A stretch of 48,358 nucleotides of DNA. Origin: Vallitalea sp. (GTDB taxonomy: Bacteria; Bacillota; Clostridia; Lachnospirales; Vallitaleaceae). Below are positions 10,527 to 18,449 of this stretch, piece by piece. The notes beneath the pieces were generated by a model. It was not told where the DNA came from. It did no database searches and saw nothing but the letters and a program-made list of their open reading frames with translations. The first letter of the stretch is position 1. Every line of letters begins with the position of its first letter. Both the position numbers and the translations under genes were made by a program. The stretch spans positions 1 to 48,358 of the forward strand of contig NZ_JAOARO010000071.1 in NCBI RefSeq assembly GCF_025211055.1. The letters are read 5' to 3'.

Positions 10527-12320
10527 TTATCCTTGCAATAATTGCAGAATAGATTGTGGTCTTTGGTTAGCTTGTGCTAACATAGAAGTTCCAGCTTGAG
10601 CTATAACATTTTTCTGAGTATATTGAGCCATCTCAAATGCCATATCCGCATCTTGAATACGTGACATAGCCTCTGTCATGCTTTCTGAAGCTACGCCTAT
10701 ATTATTAACTGTATGTTCTAATCTATTTTGGTAAGCTCCAAGTTTTGCTCTAATACCTGATACTTGGCTAATTGCTTTATCTACAGTATTAATCGCAAGC
10801 TGTGCATCATTAGTAGTTGAGAGATTAAGTGTATGTATTCCTAATGCTTTTGGTGATAAGTTAGGTATCCTAATTTCCATAAATTGTCCTTCATTAGCAC
10901 CTATTTGGAGGTCTAATGGACCGGCGTCGAGTACGCTTACGTTAGTTTGATTAGAGACAGCCGCTTTGTAAGCCGCTAAAGCACTAATTGCTTCTCCTCT
11001 TGTTGCGGGTTTTTTCATAATTTCTGCTATAATATCCTCTTCTGTATCTCCATTAGTTAAACCTGCTTTAATAATTGTACCTACTCCACCTTTTATGGCA
11101 TCTGCTGCATCGCCTGCCTTATTTAAAATTGCATCAACAGTGTTTGCTACACCTGGAGCATTACTACCTACGCTAATCGCATCACATGCAGCGTTTTTTG
11201 CCTCATCAACATTTTTGCCCTTTCCTAAGGCATTCATGAATGCCTTAACAAAGATCTCTGCTTTTTCATTAGTAAGTCCCATTCCACCTGTACCTGCAGA
11301 AGCTTTTGTAATACCCTCTTTGTAAACTTCATTGTTTCCTGCTATACCTTCAACCGCTTCAAATTTTATCTCGAATCCATTAGTATCAGTTACAGTTATA
11401 ATATTCCCTTTAGTTGATACTGTTGCTGTAGGTGAAAAATCACTATTCTTACTATCAATACTCGCTTCAACATCTTTTCCTTTTACTGTCTGTGAAGATA
11501 AGCCAAGGTTATCCAACACTTCATTAGAACCCTTTAAGTCTAATTTATAATCTGAACCATAATGCTTTGATTCAAATTGTAATTTTACGCCAGCATTCAG
11601 TGCAAATCCAACTGAATTACCAGCATTATCTACTGCTTTTAAATTAACCCCTACTTTTTCAGCTAATCCTCTTAACTTAGCAAATATCATCTCAGGTGTA
11701 TCAGTCTTATTTATCTTAACTTCTTCCCCATTTAGACTAACTACTCCATTTTCTTGAATTGTTTTACATTCTTTTGTAGATGTTATCTTAGCTTTTGTTG
11801 CATCAGATACAATATTTATCTTATAATTTCCTGGCTTAACAGTATCTGATAAAGATACTATTTTAGCGATATTATCAAAGTTTGGAAATGCTCTTCTATC
11901 AATCTCTCCATTTAACAATTTTCTCTCATTAAACTCAATATTATCAGATATTCTCTGAATCTCCTTTTGTAACTGTCGTACTTCTTCTTGAATAGCTTTT
12001 CTATCTTTGTCATCATATGTACCATTAGAAGCTTGTACTGATAATTCCCTTATTCTTTGGAGCATGGAATGCACTTCATTTAGTGCACCCTCAGCAGTTT
12101 GTATAAGAGATATACCATCCATCGTATTTCTTTTTGCCTGGTCTAATCCTCTTACTTGTGTATCCATTTTTTGAGTAATAGCAAGTCCAGCTGCATCATC
12201 TGAAGAATGGTTAATTCTAAGCCCTGATGATAACCTCTCTAATGTTTTATCTAATTTAGAATTGTTCATTGTTAATTGATGTAAAGCTCTAAGTGCTGGT
12301 ATATTGTGATTAATTCTCAT
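10527..12320 (-). CDS. fliC: Flagellin with large variable central region
   Basis: This is the filament subunit, exported through the flagellar type III apparatus. Residues 1-140 are the conserved D0/D1 N-domain (MRINHNIPALRALHQLTMNN, then LSSGLRINHSSDDAAGLAI, then GISLIQTAEGALNEVHSMLQR). Residues ~490-597 are the matching C-domain (NRLEHTVNNIGVASESM, then SMLAQANQRPQSILQLL). Between them lie ~350 variable residues with flagellin-IN-like beta segments (about 170-330), then an Ala/Gly-rich helical block (about 337-460) that is not typical of flagellin cores. At 597 aa it is about twice the length of a minimal flagellin. The DNA of the helical block (10940-11310) looks more GC-rich than its neighbours, which suggests recombination. 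Expression is from the sigma-D promoter upstream, and fliS follows. Confidence 0.96.
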   Translation of the reverse strand: MRINHNIPALRALHQLTMNNSKLDKTLERLSSGLRINHSSDDAAGLAITQKMDTQVRGLDQAKRNTMDGISLIQTAEGALNEVHSMLQRIRELSVQASNGTYDDKDRKAIQEEVRQLQKEIQRISDNIEFNERKLLNGEIDRRAFPNFDNIAKIVSLSDTVKPGNYKINIVSDATKAKITSTKECKTIQENGVVSLNGEEVKINKTDTPEMIFAKLRGLAEKVGVNLKAVDNAGNSVGFALNAGVKLQFESKHYGSDYKLDLKGSNEVLDNLGLSSQTVKGKDVEASIDSKNSDFSPTATVSTKGNIITVTDTNGFEIKFEAVEGIAGNNEVYKEGITKASAGTGGMGLTNEKAEIFVKAFMNALGKGKNVDEAKNAACDAISVGSNAPGVANTVDAILNKAGDAADAIKGGVGTIIKAGLTNGDTEEDIIAEIMKKPATRGEAISALAAYKAAVSNQTNVSVLDAGPLDLQIGANEGQFMEIRIPNLSPKALGIHTLNLSTTNDAQLAINTVDKAISQVSGIRAKLGAYQNRLEHTVNNIGVASESMTEAMSRIQDADMAFEMAQYTQKNVIAQAGTSMLAQANQRPQSILQLLQG

Positions 12321-12346
12321 TCTGACACCCCTTTTTTATTATATAA

Positions 12347-12375
12347 GAAAGTTCTACTTTCCAATTTTCCAAAGT
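12347..12375 (-). promoter_or_regulatory. Paired hairpin-forming segment in the flagellin leader
   Basis: On the minus strand the leader has ACTTT and AAAGT flanking a 10-nt loop that contains two GGA trinucleotides. The same AAAGT can alternatively pair with a following ACTTTC. GGA in loops near a flagellin RBS is the pattern bound by CsrA in Bacillus, so this is a possible CsrA-type site; there is no csrA gene in the window. Confidence 0.3.
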
Positions 12376-12405
12376 TTTTATCATATCTTTTTGACTACAT
12401 ATAAT

Positions 12406-12432
12406 TTATCGACTTTTTTTAAAATATATTTA
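12406..12432 (-). promoter_or_regulatory. Sigma-D (sigma-28) promoter of flagellin
   Basis: On the minus strand TAAA (12432-12429), a 15-nt spacer and GTCGATAA (12413-12406) match the sigma-D consensus TAAA-N15-GCCGATAT closely. It lies ~86 bp before the flagellin ATG, giving a leader of roughly 75-80 nt. Confidence 0.85.
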
Positions 12433-12461
12433 GCCATAGGTCCTAATAAAACCCTTAGTCA

Positions 12462-12596
12462 TTATTCATCATTTAGATTCTTTTTTTTATCTAAATCACC
12501 TATAAATTCTGCTAGCTTCTTAGCCAATAAATAAATATCAGCTTTAGCCTGCTTCTTATTATTTTCATTAACTCCTGTATTCTCTATAATAACCAC
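12462..12596 (-). CDS. Possible 44-aa protein upstream of flagellin
   Basis: A short open frame between the 1128-aa gene and flagellin encodes a soluble, charged helix-like peptide (KQAKADIYLLAKKLAEFIGD ending in NDE). The start is unclear: a GTG at 12596 overlaps the only SD-like stretch (AAAAGGGGTGG), while ATT or ATA codons 6-9 nt further in would be better spaced but are rare starts. Amino-acid usage looks protein-like. I recognise no family. Its position just before the sigma-D promoter suggests it would be co-transcribed with the upstream FliK-like gene. It could be non-coding. Confidence 0.35.
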   Translation of the reverse strand: MVIIENTGVNENNKKQAKADIYLLAKKLAEFIGDLDKKKNLNDE

Positions 12597-12639
12597 CCCT
12601 TTTTGTACATTAACTACCTAATAATCTCTTATCATACTA

Positions 12640-15600
12640 TTATATACGGATTTCAAAATTACCCATTTTATTATCAGATGTACTATTATTCACCTGTTGT
12701 TTAACTTCTAGAGGCGTTTCAATCTGTGGGTTATCATATTTTATTGCAGATACATTATAACCCATATCTTCTATCATCATCTTTAGTTCTTTACTATATT
12801 CCATCAAATACTTTGTCTCATTAACCTTAGTAGCCGATATATTGATTTCAATATCTTTATCATCCATCTTTACTAATGAATTGACTGTTCCTAGATTTTT
12901 GGTTTTAAGAGATAATAATACTTTTATTGAATTTTCGTCAATTGCTTTATCTTTGTCTATGTAATACATATTAAGTTGAGTCATCTCACCATTTAATAAG
13001 ATAGGTATCTGAACATAATCTTCTTTGTCTTCCATCTCTTTGTTCATATCTAATATTCTATCTATCTGTGTGAGGTCGTTAGTTATATTAGGTCTCTTAT
13101 TTGGATTAAGTTCAAATGACTTTCCTTTAATCTCTTTCAATTCTTTCTGTACTTCATTATAGATATTGGATATTTCTTCTCCACTAGCAAGGCGATCTAG
13201 TATTCCTAAAAAAGTCTTATCTATCTGGTTATTAATATCTGTATCATTGAATTCTCCCATAAGATGCTTCAGTTTATTACTAAGTTCATTATTATCCTGT
13301 AATAAATTACTTATTGTGTTTAGATTTTTTAGGTTAACAGGTAATTGTAGTTTTTGTAAGAATCTAATTGATTCAGAAGATGTATTCTTTACTTGGTTAA
13401 TCTGTTCTCTTATTCTATAGGTATCCAATTCTTGCATTTCACTTTCATCTATCATATTTAATATCTCTTCAATTGGTTTATCCATTATCCCATCTTCTTC
13501 TAATATTTTTTTTAGATTATTAGGAGATGATTTCCTAATTAATTCTTTAATGTTATTTTCGAGATACTGCATATCAATTATATTATCTTTGGTTATCTGT
13601 AACTGGAACTCTTCTATGCTTTCTATAAGTTTTATATTATTTTTGTTTACCTCAAAACCTGCTTTCTCAAATGCTTCTTGTATCTGGTTCCTAATAGATT
13701 CACTATCATATTTTAAGTTTTCTAATGTACCAAAATTGTCATCTATGTTCACATTGATATCTGTACGTTTTCCACCAGTTTTTCTCAAATATTTTGCTGC
13801 TTCCATAAGATTGTTTAGAGATAGTTTCATATCTTTTTTTACTAGAAACCCTACTGCTCTTCCTTCTGACTTGGATATGGTATTAAGCATTCTATATATA
13901 CCTATCATACTTTTTCTCTCTTTTTCAGATAGAGTATTATCTTTATCCATCTCATTAATAAACGATGCAATTTTGTCTGTTATATCTTCTCCAATTAGCT
14001 CCTCAAAATTATGCATGTAGCTAGTAACTTCATTAATATTCATTTCTACTGGTGATAGATTATCTTTTATCATATGTGCAACTATATTAGGATGAAGTCT
14101 GTTCAACACAATATTTACCTGTTGATCCAGAAGCTTTATATTATTAATATTACTTTCTGAGATTTCCATTTCATTGTGGGCTAGAATTTTGGCAGCCCTT
14201 ATATTTTCAGTATTAATATCTATATTTAACTCTTTTAGAATACTCTCTACCTGATTAAAAGTCTTTTTAATATTATCTCCTAGATCTGCTCTTGGTTTTG
14301 TTCCCAGTTTATCATACATTTCCTGTAGCATATTACTCTTATTGGTAATGTCATTATTATTACCAGTTATAGCTTTCAGAGTAAAATCTACCTCTTTTTT
14401 CATTACTTGTCCTAATACGTTAGTAGATGTATTTCTTGCTTTCTCAACTGTTTCTAGTATTTGGTTCATCTTATCAATATTAGAATCTGTTGCTTTAGCT
14501 CCTACTGATGACAGTTCATTTTTTATATCAGCTCTTTCTAGTTTTTTAAGCTCTTCGACAAGTTGGTTCAATGGTGCTGTATCAATTTTTATTCCATTAT
14601 CAATCATTCTATTGGCTGACTCTATAGTCATCTTTAATCTAATCTCTTCAAGCTGTCTCTTGGCTGTTATATATTTATCTTGTTGATTTTCAGGTAAGTT
14701 AGTTTCTCTTTCTCCCCTGATAGAATTATCTTCATATTCTTTTTCTAGATTGTCTAGGTTAATAGTTTTTCCCTTGATTATAAGTTTCTTAAGATGCTCA
14801 TCTTTTATGTTAGATAGATTGTCTATGGTCTTTTTAGCCTTTAATCTATTTGATTTATTATTTATAACCTTATTATACTGGGATATATTATTAGTCAATT
14901 CAATGGCATCTATTTTCTTGTTATTAACAATATTATCAACAGCTTTATCTATAATCTGTTGAGGTTTAATATTATTTTCTATATCTTTTAGGTATAGATA
15001 TTTTTCAATATTTGTCTTATCTATTTCTATATTATTTTGAATTAAGGTTTTAGCAGCCTTAATAGTTTTCTCATTTGGGTTAATATCATTATTCTTAAGT
15101 ATGTTTTTTATCTGTGGTTCTAGTTCTTTTAACTCATCATTTGTAATATTTTCACTTTGATTATTAGAGTTATTACCGTATGAACTATTAGTACTACTAG
15201 ATTTTCCACTAGTATATTTTGCCTCATATAGTTTTTCAACTGTCATTTCTATATTATTTTTAAGGACATTTAATATGGCTTCTTCTTTTAGCTGCTTAAT
15301 GGCATCATATTTATTGAGTGCACTTCTTAGTTTCATTATGTTGTGTTCATTAACAGGAAGATTTTTTTCTTTTAGTTTGTTTATTATTGATTTTATTTCT
15401 TCTTTACTTCCAAAAATTTTGGTGTATCTTTCAATTTCTTTATTTATTTCTTTTTTTATTTTTTTAGTATCATCTTTTTTTACTGCTAATTTATTCTTGG
15501 ATACTATTTTTTCAAATAGATCTATAGTCATTTTTTCTGGATTGTAGCTTTTTCTAATAATATCTTTTATATCATCATCAGTAACTTTTGATAGAAGTAT

Positions 15601-16026
15601 CTCTAGTTGTTTTTTAGTACTATTTATTATATCTTTGTATTCATCTATGGTACTTTTATCTTTGTTTTTCATAGATGTGATTATATCCATCATTTCTTTG
15701 CTCTTAGGCGTATTTTTGTTCCATATATCTCTAAAAGATGACATTTTATTGTTTCTTTTGGTTATTTCCTTTTCTTTTGAAATATATTTCAAACTAATCT
15801 TATCTCCTTTAGCTTCTTCTATCTGAAAGCTACATGTTTCACCTATATCTTCTTTTATTTCAACATTATTAGGTACCATAATATTTCTACCCATAACCTC
15901 TATCAATGTACCTGCTTCATTTTTATTCTTCACAAGTCCTGTAACATTATCTTTATTGTAGTTCATTTTCTTGGGAGCATCGTCAATAATGAAGGTAGTA
16001 CTTGTTACATCCCATATAGTATTCAT
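12640..16026 (-). CDS. Giant FliK-like / DUF6240-type flagellar protein
   Basis: A 1128-aa, Lys/Asn/Ile/Glu-rich, mostly helical protein without signal peptide or membrane segment. Its N-terminus has a small beta domain (TTFIIDD, then GTLIEVMGRNIMVPNNVEI). The middle has many helical repeats in which similar phrases recur, for example LKELNIDINTENIRAAKIL and ILKNNDINPNEKTIKAAKTL. The last ~120 residues (MTQLNMYYIDKD, then LSLKTKNLGTVNSLVKMDDK, then KELKMMIEDMGYNVSAIKY) look like a FliK/Flg_hook C-terminal domain. Location beside flagellin and fliS supports a flagellar role such as hook-length control, but length and repeats are far from classic FliK (~400 aa). Such proteins are annotated DUF6240 in related clostridia. 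The assignment is inference from the C-terminal fold and context. Confidence 0.6.
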   Translation of the reverse strand: MNTIWDVTSTTFIIDDAPKKMNYNKDNVTGLVKNKNEAGTLIEVMGRNIMVPNNVEIKEDIGETCSFQIEEAKGDKISLKYISKEKEITKRNNKMSSFRDIWNKNTPKSKEMMDIITSMKNKDKSTIDEYKDIINSTKKQLEILLSKVTDDDIKDIIRKSYNPEKMTIDLFEKIVSKNKLAVKKDDTKKIKKEINKEIERYTKIFGSKEEIKSIINKLKEKNLPVNEHNIMKLRSALNKYDAIKQLKEEAILNVLKNNIEMTVEKLYEAKYTSGKSSSTNSSYGNNSNNQSENITNDELKELEPQIKNILKNNDINPNEKTIKAAKTLIQNNIEIDKTNIEKYLYLKDIENNIKPQQIIDKAVDNIVNNKKIDAIELTNNISQYNKVINNKSNRLKAKKTIDNLSNIKDEHLKKLIIKGKTINLDNLEKEYEDNSIRGERETNLPENQQDKYITAKRQLEEIRLKMTIESANRMIDNGIKIDTAPLNQLVEELKKLERADIKNELSSVGAKATDSNIDKMNQILETVEKARNTSTNVLGQVMKKEVDFTLKAITGNNNDITNKSNMLQEMYDKLGTKPRADLGDNIKKTFNQVESILKELNIDINTENIRAAKILAHNEMEISESNINNIKLLDQQVNIVLNRLHPNIVAHMIKDNLSPVEMNINEVTSYMHNFEELIGEDITDKIASFINEMDKDNTLSEKERKSMIGIYRMLNTISKSEGRAVGFLVKKDMKLSLNNLMEAAKYLRKTGGKRTDINVNIDDNFGTLENLKYDSESIRNQIQEAFEKAGFEVNKNNIKLIESIEEFQLQITKDNIIDMQYLENNIKELIRKSSPNNLKKILEEDGIMDKPIEEILNMIDESEMQELDTYRIREQINQVKNTSSESIRFLQKLQLPVNLKNLNTISNLLQDNNELSNKLKHLMGEFNDTDINNQIDKTFLGILDRLASGEEISNIYNEVQKELKEIKGKSFELNPNKRPNITNDLTQIDRILDMNKEMEDKEDYVQIPILLNGEMTQLNMYYIDKDKAIDENSIKVLLSLKTKNLGTVNSLVKMDDKDIEINISATKVNETKYLMEYSKELKMMIEDMGYNVSAIKYDNPQIETPLEVKQQVNNSTSDNKMGNFEIRI

Positions 16027-16131
16027 AACCTAATCAACTCCGTTTTGATTCAATAGTTATTTTATATATCGGCATTTATGCTCAAATAATGAGATAAAAA
16101 TAATTTCTATTTCATATGCAAAATCTCCGAT

Positions 16132-16165
16132 AAAAAAGTAAAAGAGACAGATCTCTCTGTCTCTT
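16132..16165 (-). terminator. Intrinsic terminator after the LysM gene
   Basis: AAGAGACAGA (16142-16151) and TCTGTCTCTT (16156-16165) form a perfect 10-bp stem with a 4-nt loop. On the minus strand it is followed by TTACTTTTTTA, and it lies 20 bp after the stop codon. Confidence 0.9.
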
Positions 16166-16185
16166 AATGGCAATGTATTGAAAAT

Positions 16186-18144
16186 CTATTTTACTGGTAT
16201 TGCTAATACCTGTCCTTCATAGATTTTATTAACATCCTTTATTACATCTTGGTTAGCTTCAACAATCTTATTAAAAGCACTAGCATCTTTATAGAATTGT
16301 TTAGCTATCTTAGCTAAAGTATCTCCCGCTTTGACTACATATACTTTTGTGTTTTCATCTTCAACAGGTGGCAAGTATTTTGCTGGTTCTGGAAGAACTA
16401 ATGTATCACCAACATTTAGTTTGTTACCCGTCTTTTTGAAGTAATCTTTATTAGCATTATAGATTTCTTGTTTCATTGAATAATCGCCGTAATATCTTAA
16501 TGATATATTACCTACTGTATCATATTGCTTGATTACAAGAGAAGTAGGCATTACTGTTTTTATATCTGCATTATCAGTTTTCTCTGATTCGGCTGAATTT
16601 TTATCAGCTTCATTATCTTGAGGTAAAGTATCAATAATACCTTCATCTACATTAGCTTCAACATTCTCAGATTCTTCTTTTTTATACTTTTGTAAATCAA
16701 CATTTGACTTTGAAGTACTATTTTGAATCTCTGCTTGCATTGCTTCTATAGTATCAAAAGATTTGATATATATTTTTCCATCTTGTAACTTAGCAAAAGA
16801 TTTAACTTCAGCTTGACCAATAGCATCTCTTATTATTTCTGATAATTTATCATCTCCACCTGATAATTTTAAGATAGGCTTTAGAACCCCGCCTAGTCCA
16901 GGTATTTTGTAAATCATATCAGTGATAATTACTCCAACATCACCATCACCTAAAACATCATTAATTGATACTTCTCTTACTTCTTTTTTCTCTGAACCGT
17001 CTTTATTTGTTTTTGCATTACCATTTTTATCTTTTTTTGTATCTTCCATATAGAATACAATATCGTTGATGCTATCTTTTATTTTATCTCTAAAACTATT
17101 ACTTATTGGATCTCCAAATGGTACTAATGAATTTATTCCATCTTGTATTCCATCTGCAATCTCAAAAGCTATATCTGCTGGTTTTTCAAATTCATTTTTA
17201 TAAATCACTTGAAGTTCATTAGCATCTGCATTGTTGATACTAGCTACAAATGCAACCTCTTCTTTATTAAGAGCTCTTTTTTCAGTAGGAATTTCTATAT
17301 CTCCAAGTTTTAATGTAACAGTAAAATCATCTCTAACACCATACTTTAGTCCAGTTATTACTAACATGTAATTTCCTTGTAGGTTAGCTTTGTCACCTTT
17401 AATAGTATATGTAAAATCCATTCCATCTACTGTATCACTTGGTACAATACCGTCTTTGTAAGGATCTATATCAACTAATGTATAATCTTCTAATTCATCA
17501 TTGATAGCATCTGCTACTTTGTCCCCATAAACAAATGAATAAGGAAGTAGATTAGCTACATATTCCCCTATATTAATATTTCCTGATGTTTCAGAAACCT
17601 CTGTAATTACAAAGTTACTCCAATATTCAGTAAGGCCAATATCTTTTAAAGCTTTCTTTAGATGCTTTTCTGCTTCCAATGGTAACTTTTTTTCTTTGAC
17701 ATTATCACCGTATATAAAAGTTCCAGTTTCTGAAGTGAGTACATTTGTTGCTGTAGCTACATCCATATTTAGTACAGGTAATAAATCAAGTTCACTTAAT
17801 TCAGGATTATTTTTTAATACGTCATCCATGAACTCAGATACATCTTCTATTGCATTTTTTGTCCAGTCTGTTGCATCATCTACTGCATTTTCTGTCCAAT
17901 CCTTTGCATCATCTACTGCGTTTTCTGTCCAATCCTTTGCATCATCTACTGCGTTTTCTGTCCAATCTTTTGCATCATCTACTGCGTTTTCTGTCCAATC
18001 CTTTGCATCATCTACAGTATCTTTTACTGTATCTTTTACTTTATCCCAAAACCCAGCATGTACTGAAACGCTTTGAGACAGTAGTATAGTCGTTAATAAC
18101 ATTAATGAAACTGCTTTCTTGATTACTTTTTTAGTTCTTTTCAT
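16186..18144 (-). CDS. Secreted LysM protein with N-terminal 11-residue repeats
   Basis: I chose the ATG at 18144 because AAGGAGG lies 8 nt upstream and a proper signal peptide follows (MKRTKKVIKKAVSLMLLTT, cleavage near SVHA-G, residue 30). The next residues carry five 11-aa units (45-99; DDAKDWTENAV four times, then DDATDWTKNAI), an amphipathic acidic helix reminiscent of LEA-like or apolipoprotein-like repeats. A ~350-residue middle region of no recognised family follows. Then comes an acidic linker, and two C-terminal LysM domains (YDTVGNISLRYYGDYSM and VKAGDTLAKIAKQFYKD) that bind peptidoglycan. It is therefore exported and held at the cell wall. No catalytic domain is evident. It is transcribed alone with a strong terminator. 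Confidence 0.82.
   Translation of the reverse strand: MKRTKKVIKKAVSLMLLTTILLSQSVSVHAGFWDKVKDTVKDTVDDAKDWTENAVDDAKDWTENAVDDAKDWTENAVDDAKDWTENAVDDATDWTKNAIEDVSEFMDDVLKNNPELSELDLLPVLNMDVATATNVLTSETGTFIYGDNVKEKKLPLEAEKHLKKALKDIGLTEYWSNFVITEVSETSGNINIGEYVANLLPYSFVYGDKVADAINDELEDYTLVDIDPYKDGIVPSDTVDGMDFTYTIKGDKANLQGNYMLVITGLKYGVRDDFTVTLKLGDIEIPTEKRALNKEEVAFVASINNADANELQVIYKNEFEKPADIAFEIADGIQDGINSLVPFGDPISNSFRDKIKDSINDIVFYMEDTKKDKNGNAKTNKDGSEKKEVREVSINDVLGDGDVGVIITDMIYKIPGLGGVLKPILKLSGGDDKLSEIIRDAIGQAEVKSFAKLQDGKIYIKSFDTIEAMQAEIQNSTSKSNVDLQKYKKEESENVEANVDEGIIDTLPQDNEADKNSAESEKTDNADIKTVMPTSLVIKQYDTVGNISLRYYGDYSMKQEIYNANKDYFKKTGNKLNVGDTLVLPEPAKYLPPVEDENTKVYVVKAGDTLAKIAKQFYKDASAFNKIVEANQDVIKDVNKIYEGQVLAIPVK
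17848..18012 (-). repeat. Five tandem 33-bp coding repeats
   Basis: Five in-frame 33-bp units encode DDAKDWTENAV-type 11-mers. The first four encode identical peptides and are nearly identical in DNA, and the fifth has diverged. Such arrays can change copy number by slippage or recombination. Confidence 0.9.
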
Positions 18145-18449
18145 AAATTTCCTCCTTAATATAAATAACATTTGAAATAAGAGATTATAATGATTACACT
18201 CCTTATATCAATTAATAAATTTCTTATTCAAAAATAAAATTTACTATTATTAAAAATGATTACATATGTAGTCACTGTCTTTAATAAAATTTAGTTACTT
18301 ATAAATATTACCATAAATACTTATAGATGTAAATACTGTTTTTGCCTATATATATTAAATAATGCATTAGCTCCTAGTTATTATAACGATTTATTCCATA
18401 TCTATTGATTCTTTAGCTATTTCTTATATAATATATATTGGTGATTAAT
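18145..18449. promoter_or_regulatory. Divergent intergenic region with a BlaI-type operator candidate
   Basis: This region separates the LysM gene and the M56 peptidase gene. TACATATGTA (18261-18270) is a 10-bp palindrome of the TACA-N2-TGTA form recognised by BlaI/MecI repressors; the flanks GAT and GTC extend the dyad. It lies ~180 bp before the M56 start. I see no gene and no clear consensus promoter elsewhere in the interval. Confidence 0.5.

Noticed and set aside
17696..18089. Two plus-strand frames rich in repeated Phe/Ser/Leu motifs
   Set aside because: They are antisense reflections of the 33-bp repeats in the LysM gene; no RBS.
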